From NCBI RefSeq assembly GCF_000382885.1, contig NZ_CAVK010000072.1, positions 62,001 through 126,000 of the forward strand: a DNA stretch of 64,000 nt. Reading direction: 5' to 3'. Origin of the DNA: Sphingobium indicum BiD32. Its GTDB lineage: Bacteria; Pseudomonadota; Alphaproteobacteria; Sphingomonadales; Sphingomonadaceae. The first letter of the stretch is position 1, and each line of letters begins with the position of its first letter. Below are positions 43,182 to 51,246 of this stretch, in pieces. A program made the translations under genes and the position numbers. The notes beneath the pieces are model-generated. The model had not been told where the DNA came from. It saw nothing but the letters and a program-made list of their open reading frames with translations, and did not search any database.

Positions 43182-43299
43182 ACGAACATATCTTGAGCCA
43201 TTGCCCTCGGAGTTCGATCGCATAGTCTGGCCAAACGTCAGCTGAAGCATCCATCCCGCTATCCGCCGCCGAACAACGGCGACTTGTGAAGGAGTGAAC

Positions 43300-44571
43300 A
43301 TGAAACTGGAATCCATCGCCTTGCATCACGGGTACTCGGCCGAACCCACCACGCACGCCGCTGCGGTTCCGATCTATCAGACCACGTCCTACACCTTCGA
43401 CGACACCCAGCACGGAGCCGATCTCTTCGACCTCAAGGTTCCCGGCAACATCTACACGCGCATCATGAATCCCACGACAGCGGTCCTCGAAGCGCGGCTG
43501 GCCGAAATGGAAGGTGGCATCGGAGCGCTCGGCCTTGCATCCGGCATGGCGGCGATCACCTACGCGATCCAGACCATCGCGGGCGCCGGGGACAATATCG
43601 TCTCGATCTCGCAGCTCTACGGCGGCACCTACAACCTGTTCGTGCATGCTTTCCCGCGCCAGGGCATCGAAGCCCGGCTCGTCGCCTTCGACGACTATGC
43701 CGCGCTGGAAGCCTCGATCGATGCCCGGACCAAGGCCGTGTTCCTGGAATCCATTGGCAATCCCGCCGGCAACATCGTCGACATCGAGAAGATCGCACAG
43801 ATCGCCCATCGACACGGCGTGCCGGTGATTGTCGATAACACCGTTGCCACGCCTTATCTTTGCCGGCCATTCGAATTCGGGGCGGATATCGTCGTCCATT
43901 CGCTCACCAAGTACATCGGTGGACACGGCACGACGATCGGAGGCGTGATCGTCGACAGCGGTCGTTTCGACTGGTCTGCGAACAAGGAGCGCTTCGCGAT
44001 CCTCAATGAGCCCGATCCTTCGTATCACGGCGTCGTTTATACAGAGGCGCTTGGCGCCGCCGCCTATATCGGCCGCGCCCGCGTCGCTCCTCTGCGCAAC
44101 ACGGGCGCTGCCCTCGCGCCCCACAGCGCGTTCCTCATTCTCCAGGGCCTTGAGACGCTGGGCCTTCGCATGGACCGCCACTGCGAGAACGCACTGAAGG
44201 TGGCAGATCATCTGCAGCGCCATCCCAAGGTGAGCTGGGTGAGCTATGCAGGCCTTCCCGACAGCAAATATCATGCACTTGCCAAGAAAATCACCCGGGG
44301 CATGGCTTCCGGCATTCTCAGCTTTGGCATCACGGGCGGCAAGGAGGCAGGAGAGCGATTCATCGACGCACTCCAGATGATCCTGCGCCTCGTCAACATC
44401 GGCGACGCGAAGTCGCTCGCCTGTCATCCGGCGTCGACCACCCACCGCCAGCTCAGCGCTGACGAACTGGCCACTGCCGGTGTCTCCGAGGATCTCGTGC
44501 GCATATCGGTCGGTATCGAGCATATCGACGACATCGTTGCAGATATCGATCAAGCATTGGCGAAAGCCTGA
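43300..44571 (+). CDS. metY: O-acetylhomoserine aminocarboxypropyltransferase (MetY)
   Basis: 423 aa PLP enzyme that makes homocysteine from O-acetylhomoserine and sulfide. Cys/Met metabolism family: YTRIMNPTTAVLEARLAEME (PLP phosphate binding), GLASGMAAITYAIQTIAGAG, PVIVDNTVATPYLCRPFEFG, and the Schiff-base lysine in VVHSLTKYIGGHG near residue 207. Length is typical of MetY rather than MetZ. AAGGAG before ATG 43300. It is the only amino-acid biosynthesis gene in an otherwise plasmid-maintenance block. No SAM riboswitch could be identified in the 118 bases upstream; a CGCCG/CGGCG hairpin is present. Confidence 0.93.
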   Translation: MKLESIALHHGYSAEPTTHAAAVPIYQTTSYTFDDTQHGADLFDLKVPGNIYTRIMNPTTAVLEARLAEMEGGIGALGLASGMAAITYAIQTIAGAGDNIVSISQLYGGTYNLFVHAFPRQGIEARLVAFDDYAALEASIDARTKAVFLESIGNPAGNIVDIEKIAQIAHRHGVPVIVDNTVATPYLCRPFEFGADIVVHSLTKYIGGHGTTIGGVIVDSGRFDWSANKERFAILNEPDPSYHGVVYTEALGAAAYIGRARVAPLRNTGAALAPHSAFLILQGLETLGLRMDRHCENALKVADHLQRHPKVSWVSYAGLPDSKYHALAKKITRGMASGILSFGITGGKEAGERFIDALQMILRLVNIGDAKSLACHPASTTHRQLSADELATAGVSEDLVRISVGIEHIDDIVADIDQALAKA

Positions 44572-44702
44572 TGATGTCTGAGGCCGACTTGGTTGCCGAT
44601 CCAGCGAAAGCTGCTCCGCAGCAGCTGTTTCGAGGGCTGTCTGAGCTCGCGTGATTTCGAGCCGAAACATCTGGCACCCTGGAAAACACGGTAAATATAA
44701 GA

Positions 44703-44753
44703 ATAACCTGGAGTCGTTCCGTTTCAATCAGAACCGAAACGATTCCAGGTTAT
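44703..44753. repeat. 51-bp imperfect inverted repeat downstream of metY
   Basis: ATAACCTGGA at one end and TCCAGGTTAT at the other pair perfectly (10 bp), then TCGTT with AACGA inside, with a partly complementary centre. It lies in the gap between the convergent metY and the 164-aa gene. It could be a two-way terminator, though no T-run follows, or a protein-binding palindrome. Confidence 0.6.
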
Positions 44754-44827
44754 CGCCAGCCAGCCAGTCGATCTCCCAACGGTCGCGCACCGCGAGCGAG
44801 CGAGGAGGCAAACTGCTCGACCCGGGC

Positions 44828-45322
44828 CTATACTCCCAATTCGGGATCAATCCACCAGGAACGGCCTTGCTGGAAATCTGCCGTCGTCGACACGACCGGG
44901 CCATCAGGTTCATCCGCCACATAAGGCGAGACGAGTGGCCGTGCCTTGATGCGCTGCCGATGCATGTCCCCGGAGATCCGGCCACGCGCTTCGAGTAGCT
45001 CCTCAAGCCACATGAGATCGTCGATCATCTCGACGACCCCGCGACCCGCGAGGCAGAAATAGATGCAGCGCTGGAAGTCGTCCCCTGCCGGATTGCCGAG
45101 GATCGAGGTCAGCTTGCGCTTGCCGCCGGGTTCGCCCTCATGAATCCAGCTCACCGCCTCGCGTAGCTCGCGGACGGAATAGAAGGCATCCTCGACATGC
45201 ATGCCGATGGCCGCGTTCGCGATCATCCGGCGCGTCGGGCGATGCTGCTCATCGATCGCCGCATCGCGCAGCGTCACGTCGAGATCGAAACAGTCAAGAT
45301 AACGGGCGGCGGAAGCGGTCAT
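44828..45322 (-). CDS. Hypothetical protein, 164 aa
   Basis: No family recognised. Soluble, with RPTRRMIANAAIGMHVEDAF, YSVRELREAVSWIHEGEPGG and CLAGRGVVEMIDDLMWLEEL. Good ribosome site (AAGGAG eight bases before ATG 45322). Divergent from the TGT-like gene, only 28 bases apart, so the two share a promoter region and may be functionally linked. Confidence 0.68.
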   Translation of the reverse strand: MTASAARYLDCFDLDVTLRDAAIDEQHRPTRRMIANAAIGMHVEDAFYSVRELREAVSWIHEGEPGGKRKLTSILGNPAGDDFQRCIYFCLAGRGVVEMIDDLMWLEELLEARGRISGDMHRQRIKARPLVSPYVADEPDGPVVSTTADFQQGRSWWIDPELGV

Positions 45323-45350
45323 CGCGAATCTCCTTGATGAGGAACATTAT

Positions 45351-46385
45351 ATGAACGATCCGCATCCCAAGAAAAGATCGATCACCGTCATGATCGGTTT
45401 GCCGCACCTCGCCGACGGCAAGCTTCTTGAGCGCGCGCGGTGTCTCCGGCAGCCGGTTCTCGTCTCGGCGAATGCGTTCTCGCGCTGGTCGAAGAAACGC
45501 GGCTGGCGCGAATGGACGGGTTGGAGGACGAACGCGCTCGGCAATGCCGCGGGGCTCCAGAGCCTCAGCCTCGATAGCGCCGGCTTCAGCGCGATGGTGA
45601 CCTATGGCGGCTATCCGTGGACCGTCGACGACTACATCGGTCTTGCCGCGGCCTATCCGTTCCAATGGTGGGCAAGCCTCGACTATTGTGTCGAGCATCA
45701 GGTCGCTGGTGACCGCGACGAGGTGCTCGATCGGATCTCGCGCACTATCCGCGCCAATATCGAGTGTCGGCTACGAGCCGAAGACCATGGCATTCTTGGC
45801 AGTTTCATGCCGGTGATACAGGGGCGGCTGCCGATCGACTATGAGCGCTGCGCCGACGCGCTCTCCGGCACGATCGAACGGGCCGGGCTGGTCGGGGTCG
45901 GGTCAATGTGCCGGCGCCCGATCCATGGCCCCGAAGGCTTGATGGCCGTCGTCGATCATCTCGACCGGGTACTGTCGCCGCGCGTCCGGCTCCACCTCTT
46001 CGGCGTGAAGGGCGATGCGCTCCCTTATCTCACCGTCTTTGCACACCGCATCGCTTCGATCGACAGCCAGGCCTATGGCGTGGCGGCAAGGGCCGAGGCC
46101 CGCCGCGGTGGGCGCCCGAAAAGCGATGTCGTCGTCGCGGACCATATGGAACGTTGGGTCCGCGCGCAGCATGCCCGCCTGCACCAGCCCCGCCGCCAGC
46201 TTCCGGTCCTGGCTCCCGCGGTAGTGCCGGTGCAGACCCAGGACCCCTGGGAAGCGGCGGTTGCCGAAGCCCGGCGGCAAATCCGTGAACTGATCGAGTC
46301 CGGTGACCTCGACCATGACGAGACGACCGCGCCCTGGATCGAGCAATGGGCCGCCGACATCTATCACGACCGGATGAAGGCCTGA
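45351..46385 (+). CDS. TGT/DpdA-like queuine tRNA-ribosyltransferase-related protein
   Basis: 344 aa. Resembles the tRNA-guanine transglycosylase fold proteins annotated as DpdA-like or DUF7221: SLDSAGFSAMVTYGGYPWTV with the conserved Asp-Ser-Gly-Phe type motif near residue 65, then FQWWASLDYCVEHQVAGD (second Asp), GSFMPVIQGRLPIDYERCAD, and GVGSMCRRPIHGPEGL. DpdA exchanges guanine for preQ0 in DNA in some phages and islands; TGT does so in tRNA. No preQ0 synthesis genes are in this window, so host supply would be needed. Substrate unproven. Confidence 0.7.
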   Translation: MNDPHPKKRSITVMIGLPHLADGKLLERARCLRQPVLVSANAFSRWSKKRGWREWTGWRTNALGNAAGLQSLSLDSAGFSAMVTYGGYPWTVDDYIGLAAAYPFQWWASLDYCVEHQVAGDRDEVLDRISRTIRANIECRLRAEDHGILGSFMPVIQGRLPIDYERCADALSGTIERAGLVGVGSMCRRPIHGPEGLMAVVDHLDRVLSPRVRLHLFGVKGDALPYLTVFAHRIASIDSQAYGVAARAEARRGGRPKSDVVVADHMERWVRAQHARLHQPRRQLPVLAPAVVPVQTQDPWEAAVAEARRQIRELIESGDLDHDETTAPWIEQWAADIYHDRMKA

Positions 46386-46410
46386 GGCCTCAACGAGGAG
46401 GGCGCCATCG

Positions 46411-46458
46411 AGAAGAGAAGGAAAGGGGGCGCTCATGACAGGAACCCAAACGCCCCCT
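46411..46458 (+). promoter_or_regulatory. Purine box with 8-bp hairpin after the TGT-like gene
   Basis: A purine stretch AGAAGAGAAGGAAAGGGGG begins 26 bases after the stop codon; AGGGGGCG (46424-46431) pairs with CGCCCCCT (46451-46458). It may be a terminator or an extra copy of the leader box; the full leader of the next gene follows at 46504. Confidence 0.45.
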
Positions 46459-46503
46459 GGCCCGAGAACCTGCCATTACAGAAGTGCCGGGATCCCGGGG
46501 ACG

Positions 46504-46566
46504 GAGAGAGGGAAGGGGGACCGGGAATGTGGGCGGGACTTCCGCTCGAGTTTCCCGGAGGACCTC
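46504..46566 (+). promoter_or_regulatory. Shared leader element, copy 3
   Basis: Box GAGAGAGGGAAGGGGGA at 46504-46520. Hairpin with outer stem CCGGGAA (46521-46527) and TTCCCGG (46552-46558), and inner stem GCGG/CCGC. The ATG is 47 bases after the box. The hairpin's distal arm includes the GGAGG ribosome site border, so folding could influence translation. Confidence 0.6.
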
Positions 46567-47211
46567 ATGAGCTATGACGTGGCTTTTCGTTATGGCCAGG
46601 CGCTCGACCCCAGCGCGCTGATCACCATTGGCACTACGCTCCACGCCGTGCACGCGGCGATCACCGACTGCCGCAACGCGGGCATCGAGGTCGAATCCGA
46701 CCCCGCTGTCATCCTGCTGGTACGCCACCTTTCGCATGTCTGTGCCGACCGACCTGACGATGCGGAGCTGCGCCGTGCTTGCATGGCACGGATCACTGAC
46801 CTCAGAAACCGCCCGGTTCTGAAGACACTCGCGCTGCGCGGTGTTGCCTATGACGAACCGGCCAAGCGGCTCTTCCATAGCGAAGGCCGGGCCGCGCTCC
46901 GGCGGCTCGCGGAAGCGCTCGGACTCGAAGAGGACACTTTCGGCATCCGCTGCAACAAGGCGGGGCCTGCCGTTTCCGGCGAGATCACGCTCCACGGCGA
47001 GACGCTCTGGGTGCAGTTCTCACTGGGACCGTTCGGCCCGGACCGAGAGGTCCGCTTTCGCAAGGTGCGGGATCGGCAGGATCATATCGGCGAGCGCAAC
47101 CATTGGGGATCGGTTCGCGAACTGGTCGAGCCCGAGCGTTTTGCGGCGCGCATTCGCCGCGAGCTCAAGCTTGCCGCACCGGAGCCCGTCGCACCGCGGC
47201 TTGTCGCCTGA
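46567..47211 (+). CDS. Hypothetical protein, 214 aa
   Basis: No family recognised. Begins MSYDVAFRYGQALDPSALIT; contains LGLEEDTFGIRCNKAGPAVS and a C-terminal basic segment with FAARIRRELKLAAPEP. GGAGGACCTC upstream of ATG 46567. First gene of a tight three-gene run (46567, 47228, 47677) headed by the shared leader. Confidence 0.72.
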   Translation: MSYDVAFRYGQALDPSALITIGTTLHAVHAAITDCRNAGIEVESDPAVILLVRHLSHVCADRPDDAELRRACMARITDLRNRPVLKTLALRGVAYDEPAKRLFHSEGRAALRRLAEALGLEEDTFGIRCNKAGPAVSGEITLHGETLWVQFSLGPFGPDREVRFRKVRDRQDHIGERNHWGSVRELVEPERFAARIRRELKLAAPEPVAPRLVA

Positions 47212-47227
47212 CCGGGAGGAATGATCC

Positions 47228-47680
47228 ATGCGCATCCTCCTCACCCGCGCCAGGATCAGCGGGGAAGCGTCGAGCTATTCCTACCGCGTCTTTATCCCCT
47301 TCGCCGAGATCTCGCTCGAGCGACAGGCATTGATCGCGATGCGCTCGGACTATGGCCACGGGGCTGGTCTCCTCGCCAGGCTCTCGGACATAATCGCGCC
47401 GATGACGCATCTCGACGCCCCCTCCAGTCTCGACAAGCACAATTTCGCAAAGGCCATCGATGGCATTGCCGACCGCGTCGCCGCCGTCCTGCTCGGGACG
47501 GCCTTTCCCGAGATGACTGAGCGGGTGCTGCCGTTCCGCCTCGATGTGCCGTCCGCGCCGACCAACGCCCGGTTGTTCGGGAGAAGCGAAAGCCTCTCGG
47601 GACGCTACGAAATGCTCGTCCAGGCCCAAGATAGTCTCACTGCTGTGAGTCTCGGTTTTCAGATGGAGACCAACCGATGA
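47228..47680 (+). CDS. Hypothetical protein, 150 aa
   Basis: No family recognised. MRILLTRARISGEASSYSYR at the N-terminus, LERQALIAMRSDYGHGAGLL in the middle. Starts 16 bases after the previous gene with GGGAGGA upstream and overlaps the next gene by four bases, so it is translated as part of one operon. Confidence 0.7.
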   Translation: MRILLTRARISGEASSYSYRVFIPFAEISLERQALIAMRSDYGHGAGLLARLSDIIAPMTHLDAPSSLDKHNFAKAIDGIADRVAAVLLGTAFPEMTERVLPFRLDVPSAPTNARLFGRSESLSGRYEMLVQAQDSLTAVSLGFQMETNR

Positions 47681-49011
47681 TCTCGGAGCCGTTCGATCCT
47701 GCTGACGCCGGTGCCTGGATCGCCCGGGGGCGTCCGCCCGAATATGCCGCCGTCATCGCCGAAGCCTGGCGGTGCTTTCCGGATCTGCCGGCGGCGGCCG
47801 CGCCAGAGGATCGCTTTGCGCGCATGCGTCAGCGCGCGATGGCGCTGCGACCCGTGATGGAATCCATGTCACGCGCCGCCGAGAAAGAGCGCCAGACGAG
47901 GAACTTCACTTTCACCGAAGGCCGCATCGCGAAAGGAGAGGATGATAATCGCGATCGCGCGATCCTGTCCGCGCGCAGCCTCTACGCCTACGACTGGGAC
48001 CGGGCGGTCCGCTACGCCTCGGGGTGGTATGCGGCCAATGCAGGCTGGGAACCCGAAGTGCGCAGGCCCGGACGTGCTACGCCCTCGACGCTCGCCTATG
48101 ATCAGGGTTTTGCCGATGGCGGCGGGAATCGCGACGATCTCTTCGATACCGCGCGGCGGGCCTTTGAAGTAACCGCCCCTCAGGTCGAACCGCCCGTCTT
48201 CGCCGCCGGGCGGCCGCTCCCAAGCACATGGCAAAAGCCGACCGACGAACCCTTGCCTGCCCGCTGGAGCCGCCGGCTGCTCATCCTTGGCGCGCCCGAG
48301 GCGGGCATGCTCCCGCCTGGGGTTGATGAGAAGCCCGATGTCGCCGTGCTCCTCCCTGCGTTGCAGGCCTGTCCGGGCTATGGCGAACTCTTCGTCATCG
48401 TTATCTCGAGCGCAGGTTTCCACGCGCTTGATAATCACACGCCGGATGCAGGCCCTCTGGAGCCCACCCTTCGCGATAAATGTGGACTCGATCCGCGGCC
48501 TTACCGTCAGCTCCGGGACCTCCTTGCCGGCCGCGATTTTGACGACGTTCTGGTCGCGGCGCAGGGCGTCAATCTCGCGCTTCTCGACGCCCACGTAGGT
48601 GCGCTGCCGCTTTGCCGAACCATGGAGCGCACCCGTAACACGGTGCTCCAGCAGCGCACACATTTCCGGATCTGGCTCGATCGCGGTCTGGCGGTTGGCG
48701 AAAGTCTCGGTGCCGGTCACATTCGATGGGGCAAGGCGGCCAAGGGCCTTACCGGCAAGCTCGGCGAGTTCACCGCGCGCTACGCCGGCAAGCTGCCCGC
48801 TGGGGGCCACCGCATCATCATCGAGATGCAGGATGGCGTGCCCGCCCAAGGTTATGTGACGGCTCGGGGCGAACCGCTGTCGCCCGAAACCGTGATCGGC
48901 AACCGCTCGCACCTGCGCAAGGAAATGGCCGCGCGCCTGCGCGCCTTCGGTGGGGCGACCCGTCTGTCCGCCGCTCGATTGCCTGACCCACTCGATACGC
49001 TTGCCGCCTGA
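47677..49011 (+). CDS. Hypothetical protein, 444 aa
   Basis: No family recognised. Soluble; N-terminal AWIARGRPPEYAAVIAEAWR, a central region with RRLLILGAPEAGMLPPGVDE and LLPALQACPGYGELFVIVIS, and a C-terminal RTHFRIWLDRGLAVGESLGA followed by HRIIIEMQDGVPAQGYVTAR. Overlaps the previous gene as ATGA. Third gene of the leader-headed run. Confidence 0.72.
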   Translation: MISEPFDPADAGAWIARGRPPEYAAVIAEAWRCFPDLPAAAAPEDRFARMRQRAMALRPVMESMSRAAEKERQTRNFTFTEGRIAKGEDDNRDRAILSARSLYAYDWDRAVRYASGWYAANAGWEPEVRRPGRATPSTLAYDQGFADGGGNRDDLFDTARRAFEVTAPQVEPPVFAAGRPLPSTWQKPTDEPLPARWSRRLLILGAPEAGMLPPGVDEKPDVAVLLPALQACPGYGELFVIVISSAGFHALDNHTPDAGPLEPTLRDKCGLDPRPYRQLRDLLAGRDFDDVLVAAQGVNLALLDAHVGALPLCRTMERTRNTVLQQRTHFRIWLDRGLAVGESLGAGHIRWGKAAKGLTGKLGEFTARYAGKLPAGGHRIIIEMQDGVPAQGYVTARGEPLSPETVIGNRSHLRKEMAARLRAFGGATRLSAARLPDPLDTLAA

Positions 49012-49049
49012 GCCGGTCCCGGGAGCGAGGAACAGGGGGGCGCGAAGGC

Positions 49050-49178
49050 GTGATCGTGAAGATGCATTTCGCGGGCTTTTACGTGAAGCTCGACATGAGC
49101 CCCCGCGAACGCAGTCAGAAGACCGAACTCGTCGAAACCGATCATCTCGATGTCCTGACGCCGCCCGCAGCCCCCTGA
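49050..49178 (+). CDS. Small ORF, 42 aa, unknown
   Basis: GTG-initiated frame encoding VIVKMHFAGFYVKLDMSPRE and SQKTELVETDHLDVLTPPAA. The peptide looks plausible, and a purine box (GAGCGAGGAACAGGGGGG, 49023-49040) precedes it, similar to the shared leaders. Alternative starts are ATG 49062 and ATG 49095. It lies in an otherwise empty gap between two genes on the same strand. Confidence 0.42.
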   Translation: MIVKMHFAGFYVKLDMSPRERSQKTELVETDHLDVLTPPAAP

Positions 49179-49205
49179 CTTCCACCAATTAAACCCGAGG
49201 CCACC

Positions 49206-49640
49206 ATGGAATCCGATCCTGATATCTACGTCGCTATTGAGCGCAACATCTCCCGCAGCGGCCAACACCTCTTCCTGATCTTCGCCGACGGGGAGGCGCC
49301 GGCGTTCGTCTACACTATCGGCAACGCGCTGCGGGGACTGCCGGAACTGCTCCTCATCGGCAATTTCCCGCCCCGCGTCGCCGGCGGCATCGTGAACGAC
49401 CTCGGCCAGCGCATGCGCGAGGCGGGTAGGCCGCTCGAAGGCGACATCGACGTGGGTGGCCACTTTCCCGTTCGTGTGCGGAGCGCCTCCGCAAAAGCGC
49501 GTCAGGCCTATACGCTCCAGGCAGGACGTTACTTTCGTCACGAGGAATACGACGTGCTGCAAATCCTGCTGTGCGATCCGAAGGGGGTCTATCCGGGCGA
49601 ACCGGGCTGCGAGCCCGGATACGACATCCCGCTGGCCTGA
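49206..49640 (+). CDS. DUF4262 domain protein
   Basis: 144 aa. DUF4262 landmarks: FADGEAPAFVYTIGNALRGL then PELLLIGNFPPRVAGGIVND, and YDVLQILLCDPKGVYPGEPG at the C-terminus. The family is small, soluble and of unknown function. GAGGCCACC precedes the ATG at 49206. Confidence 0.8.
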   Translation: MESDPDIYVAIERNISRSGQHLFLIFADGEAPAFVYTIGNALRGLPELLLIGNFPPRVAGGIVNDLGQRMREAGRPLEGDIDVGGHFPVRVRSASAKARQAYTLQAGRYFRHEEYDVLQILLCDPKGVYPGEPGCEPGYDIPLA

Positions 49641-49679
49641 CGACGGTCTTCACGCTTTCCCAAAATCCACAGGAGACAG

Positions 49680-49994
49680 ATGATGTCCGAGCCGACCCAC
49701 TTCGTCCACGTCTATGCCACCGTCAGGGTCAAGATGGCCGTATCTGCCAAGGACCATCACGAAGCGATGCTGGCGGCGGACAGTGCGTTGTTCGCGAAAG
49801 GTTTCGGCGTGCGGTTGATCCCCAGCGCCGAAGGCGCGCTCGAAGCAGGCTATGCGGAGGAAGTGACCGGCTATCTTGTCGACGAAGCTGGTGACCCGGA
49901 ATTCCTGCGGAGCGCGAACTACGGTCCGGATTACGAGCCCGACTGGGGTCTGCGGGGTCGCGATCATGGTGGTGGTCAAGCATCGCCTGCCTAA
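49680..49994 (+). CDS. Hypothetical protein, 104 aa
   Basis: No family recognised. Begins MMSEPTHFVHVYATVRVKMA, continuing AVSAKDHHEAMLAADSALFA. The second ATG (49683) may be the start; AGGAG lies upstream. The frame stays open for another 49 codons after the TAA at 49992 with a protein-like start (see the next entry), so the stop could be a recent change or the two may be unrelated. Confidence 0.62.
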   Translation: MMSEPTHFVHVYATVRVKMAVSAKDHHEAMLAADSALFAKGFGVRLIPSAEGALEAGYAEEVTGYLVDEAGDPEFLRSANYGPDYEPDWGLRGRDHGGGQASPA

Positions 49995-50319
49995 AAGACC
50001 TACGTCGCTACGAGGTATGACGGGGTTTGGTACGACTTCAAAGTGTGCAACGTTGACGAACTGCTGGAATTCTACGTACTAATTAATTGTGCACGAAGGA
50101 AATTTCGATGCCACGCGCGATGGTTGGCGGCAACAAACGGATGAGGCTGCGGATTCGACCCGAGCAGAGCCTCTCGAGGTGATAGATGCAGTTGAGCCAG
50201 CGCCCAAGTGTGACGAAGTTCGTGTCGCAATGATGGATCCTAGCGGCAGGCGCGGCACGTCTCACCGGGTCAGGTAGGTATGTCTGTAAAAGACTGATGG
50301 ACGAGGGAGGGAGTTCAAA
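49995..50319 (+). other. Intergenic region with an in-frame protein-like stretch
   Basis: Directly after the stop of the 104-aa gene, the same frame reads KTYVATRYDGVWYDFKVCNV then DELLEFYVL before losing protein character, ending at 50144. This looks like a gene fragment or a former C-terminal extension. The remaining 175 bases hold only the upstream region of the NYN gene. Confidence 0.35.
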
Positions 50320-51141
50320 TTGGACATCGAGGAAAAGCCTCGCGGCGGACCGGGTGGTCGAATCGCGCTCCTGATCGACGCCGATAATGTTTCCCACACG
50401 AAAATCGCCGGGATGCTCGCCGAACTTTCCAAATATGGCACGGCAAATATTCGCCGGGCTTATGGCGACTGGGCGAAACCTGCCCTCAAAGGCTGGACAG
50501 ACAAGCTTCACGACTTCGCTATCCGTCCGATTCAGCAATTCAGCTATTCGGCGGGCAAGAATGCGACGGACATCGCCCTGGTCATCGATGCGATGGAGTT
50601 GCTCTATACCCAAAGGCCGGATGCATTCTGTCTCGCGTCGAGCGATGGGGATTTCACACCCCTGGTCATGCAGCTGAAGGCCAATGGTCATGAGGTCTAT
50701 GGCTTCGGCGAGCGCAAGACGCCGACGCCCTTCGTCAACGCCTGTACGACGTTCCTGTATCTGGACAGCCTGGAGGACCCGAGCCAACAGGCGGCCGCGA
50801 TTGAGGCGCCTGAAGCATCTTCCGCAGCCAAGGTGAAGGCACAACCAAAGGCCGCTGCCGAAAAACCTGCAGATAAATCCCTGGCGCAGAATACCAAGCT
50901 CGTGACAATCCTGCGCGGCGCTGTCGAAGCATCGGTCCGCGAGGATGGCTGGGCGCTCATGTCGGCGGCTGGAAGCGCTGCCAAACGACAGGCACCCATC
51001 GATCCGCGAAACTACGGCGTGAAGAATTTCACGGCTCTGTTTACGGGAACCGGATTGTTCGAGATCGCGAAAGGCAAAAACGGCCAGAGCTACGTTGCCG
51101 ACAAACGTAACAAGGATCGGGCCCAGCGACCAGGAGGCTGA
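50320..51141 (+). CDS. NYN domain RNase-like protein with OST-HTH/LOTUS domain
   Basis: 273 aa. NYN (PIN-like) domain at residues 14-145: RIALLIDADNVSHTKIAGML with the first acidic residues, KNATDIALVIDAMELLY, and CLASSDGDFTPLVMQLKANG with the last acidic cluster. After a low-complexity A/K/P linker (155-190) comes an OST-HTH domain (KLVTILRGAVEASVREDGWA to FEIAKGKNGQSYVADKR). Proteins of this build are putative RNases or RNA-binding proteins. TTG start 50320 with GAGGGAGG upstream. Confidence 0.85.
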   Translation: MDIEEKPRGGPGGRIALLIDADNVSHTKIAGMLAELSKYGTANIRRAYGDWAKPALKGWTDKLHDFAIRPIQQFSYSAGKNATDIALVIDAMELLYTQRPDAFCLASSDGDFTPLVMQLKANGHEVYGFGERKTPTPFVNACTTFLYLDSLEDPSQQAAAIEAPEASSAAKVKAQPKAAAEKPADKSLAQNTKLVTILRGAVEASVREDGWALMSAAGSAAKRQAPIDPRNYGVKNFTALFTGTGLFEIAKGKNGQSYVADKRNKDRAQRPGG

Positions 51142-51180
51142 TTGCTCTCGCGGCGCTATAATTGAGCATCCTGCGGATAC

Positions 51181-51246
51181 GGAGAACGAGAGAAGGGGGA
51201 TCGGAAAGGGCGATGGCCAGACAGGCCAAGCCCAGGAGATCCCACC
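51181..51246 (+). promoter_or_regulatory. Shared leader element, copy 4
   Basis: Box GAGAACGAGAGAAGGGGGA at 51182-51200. Hairpin GGGC (51208-51211) with GCCC (51230-51233), and inside it TGGCC with GGCCA. In addition GGGATC (51197-51202, within the box) can pair with GATCCC (51238-51243) right before the start codon, which would close the ribosome site. ATG is 47 bases after the box. Confidence 0.6.

Noticed and set aside
43182-43299. SAM-responsive riboswitch upstream of metY
   Set aside because: Only a simple CGCCG/CGGCG hairpin is visible; I could not recognise the conserved core of SAM-II, SAM/SAH or SAM-V aptamers.
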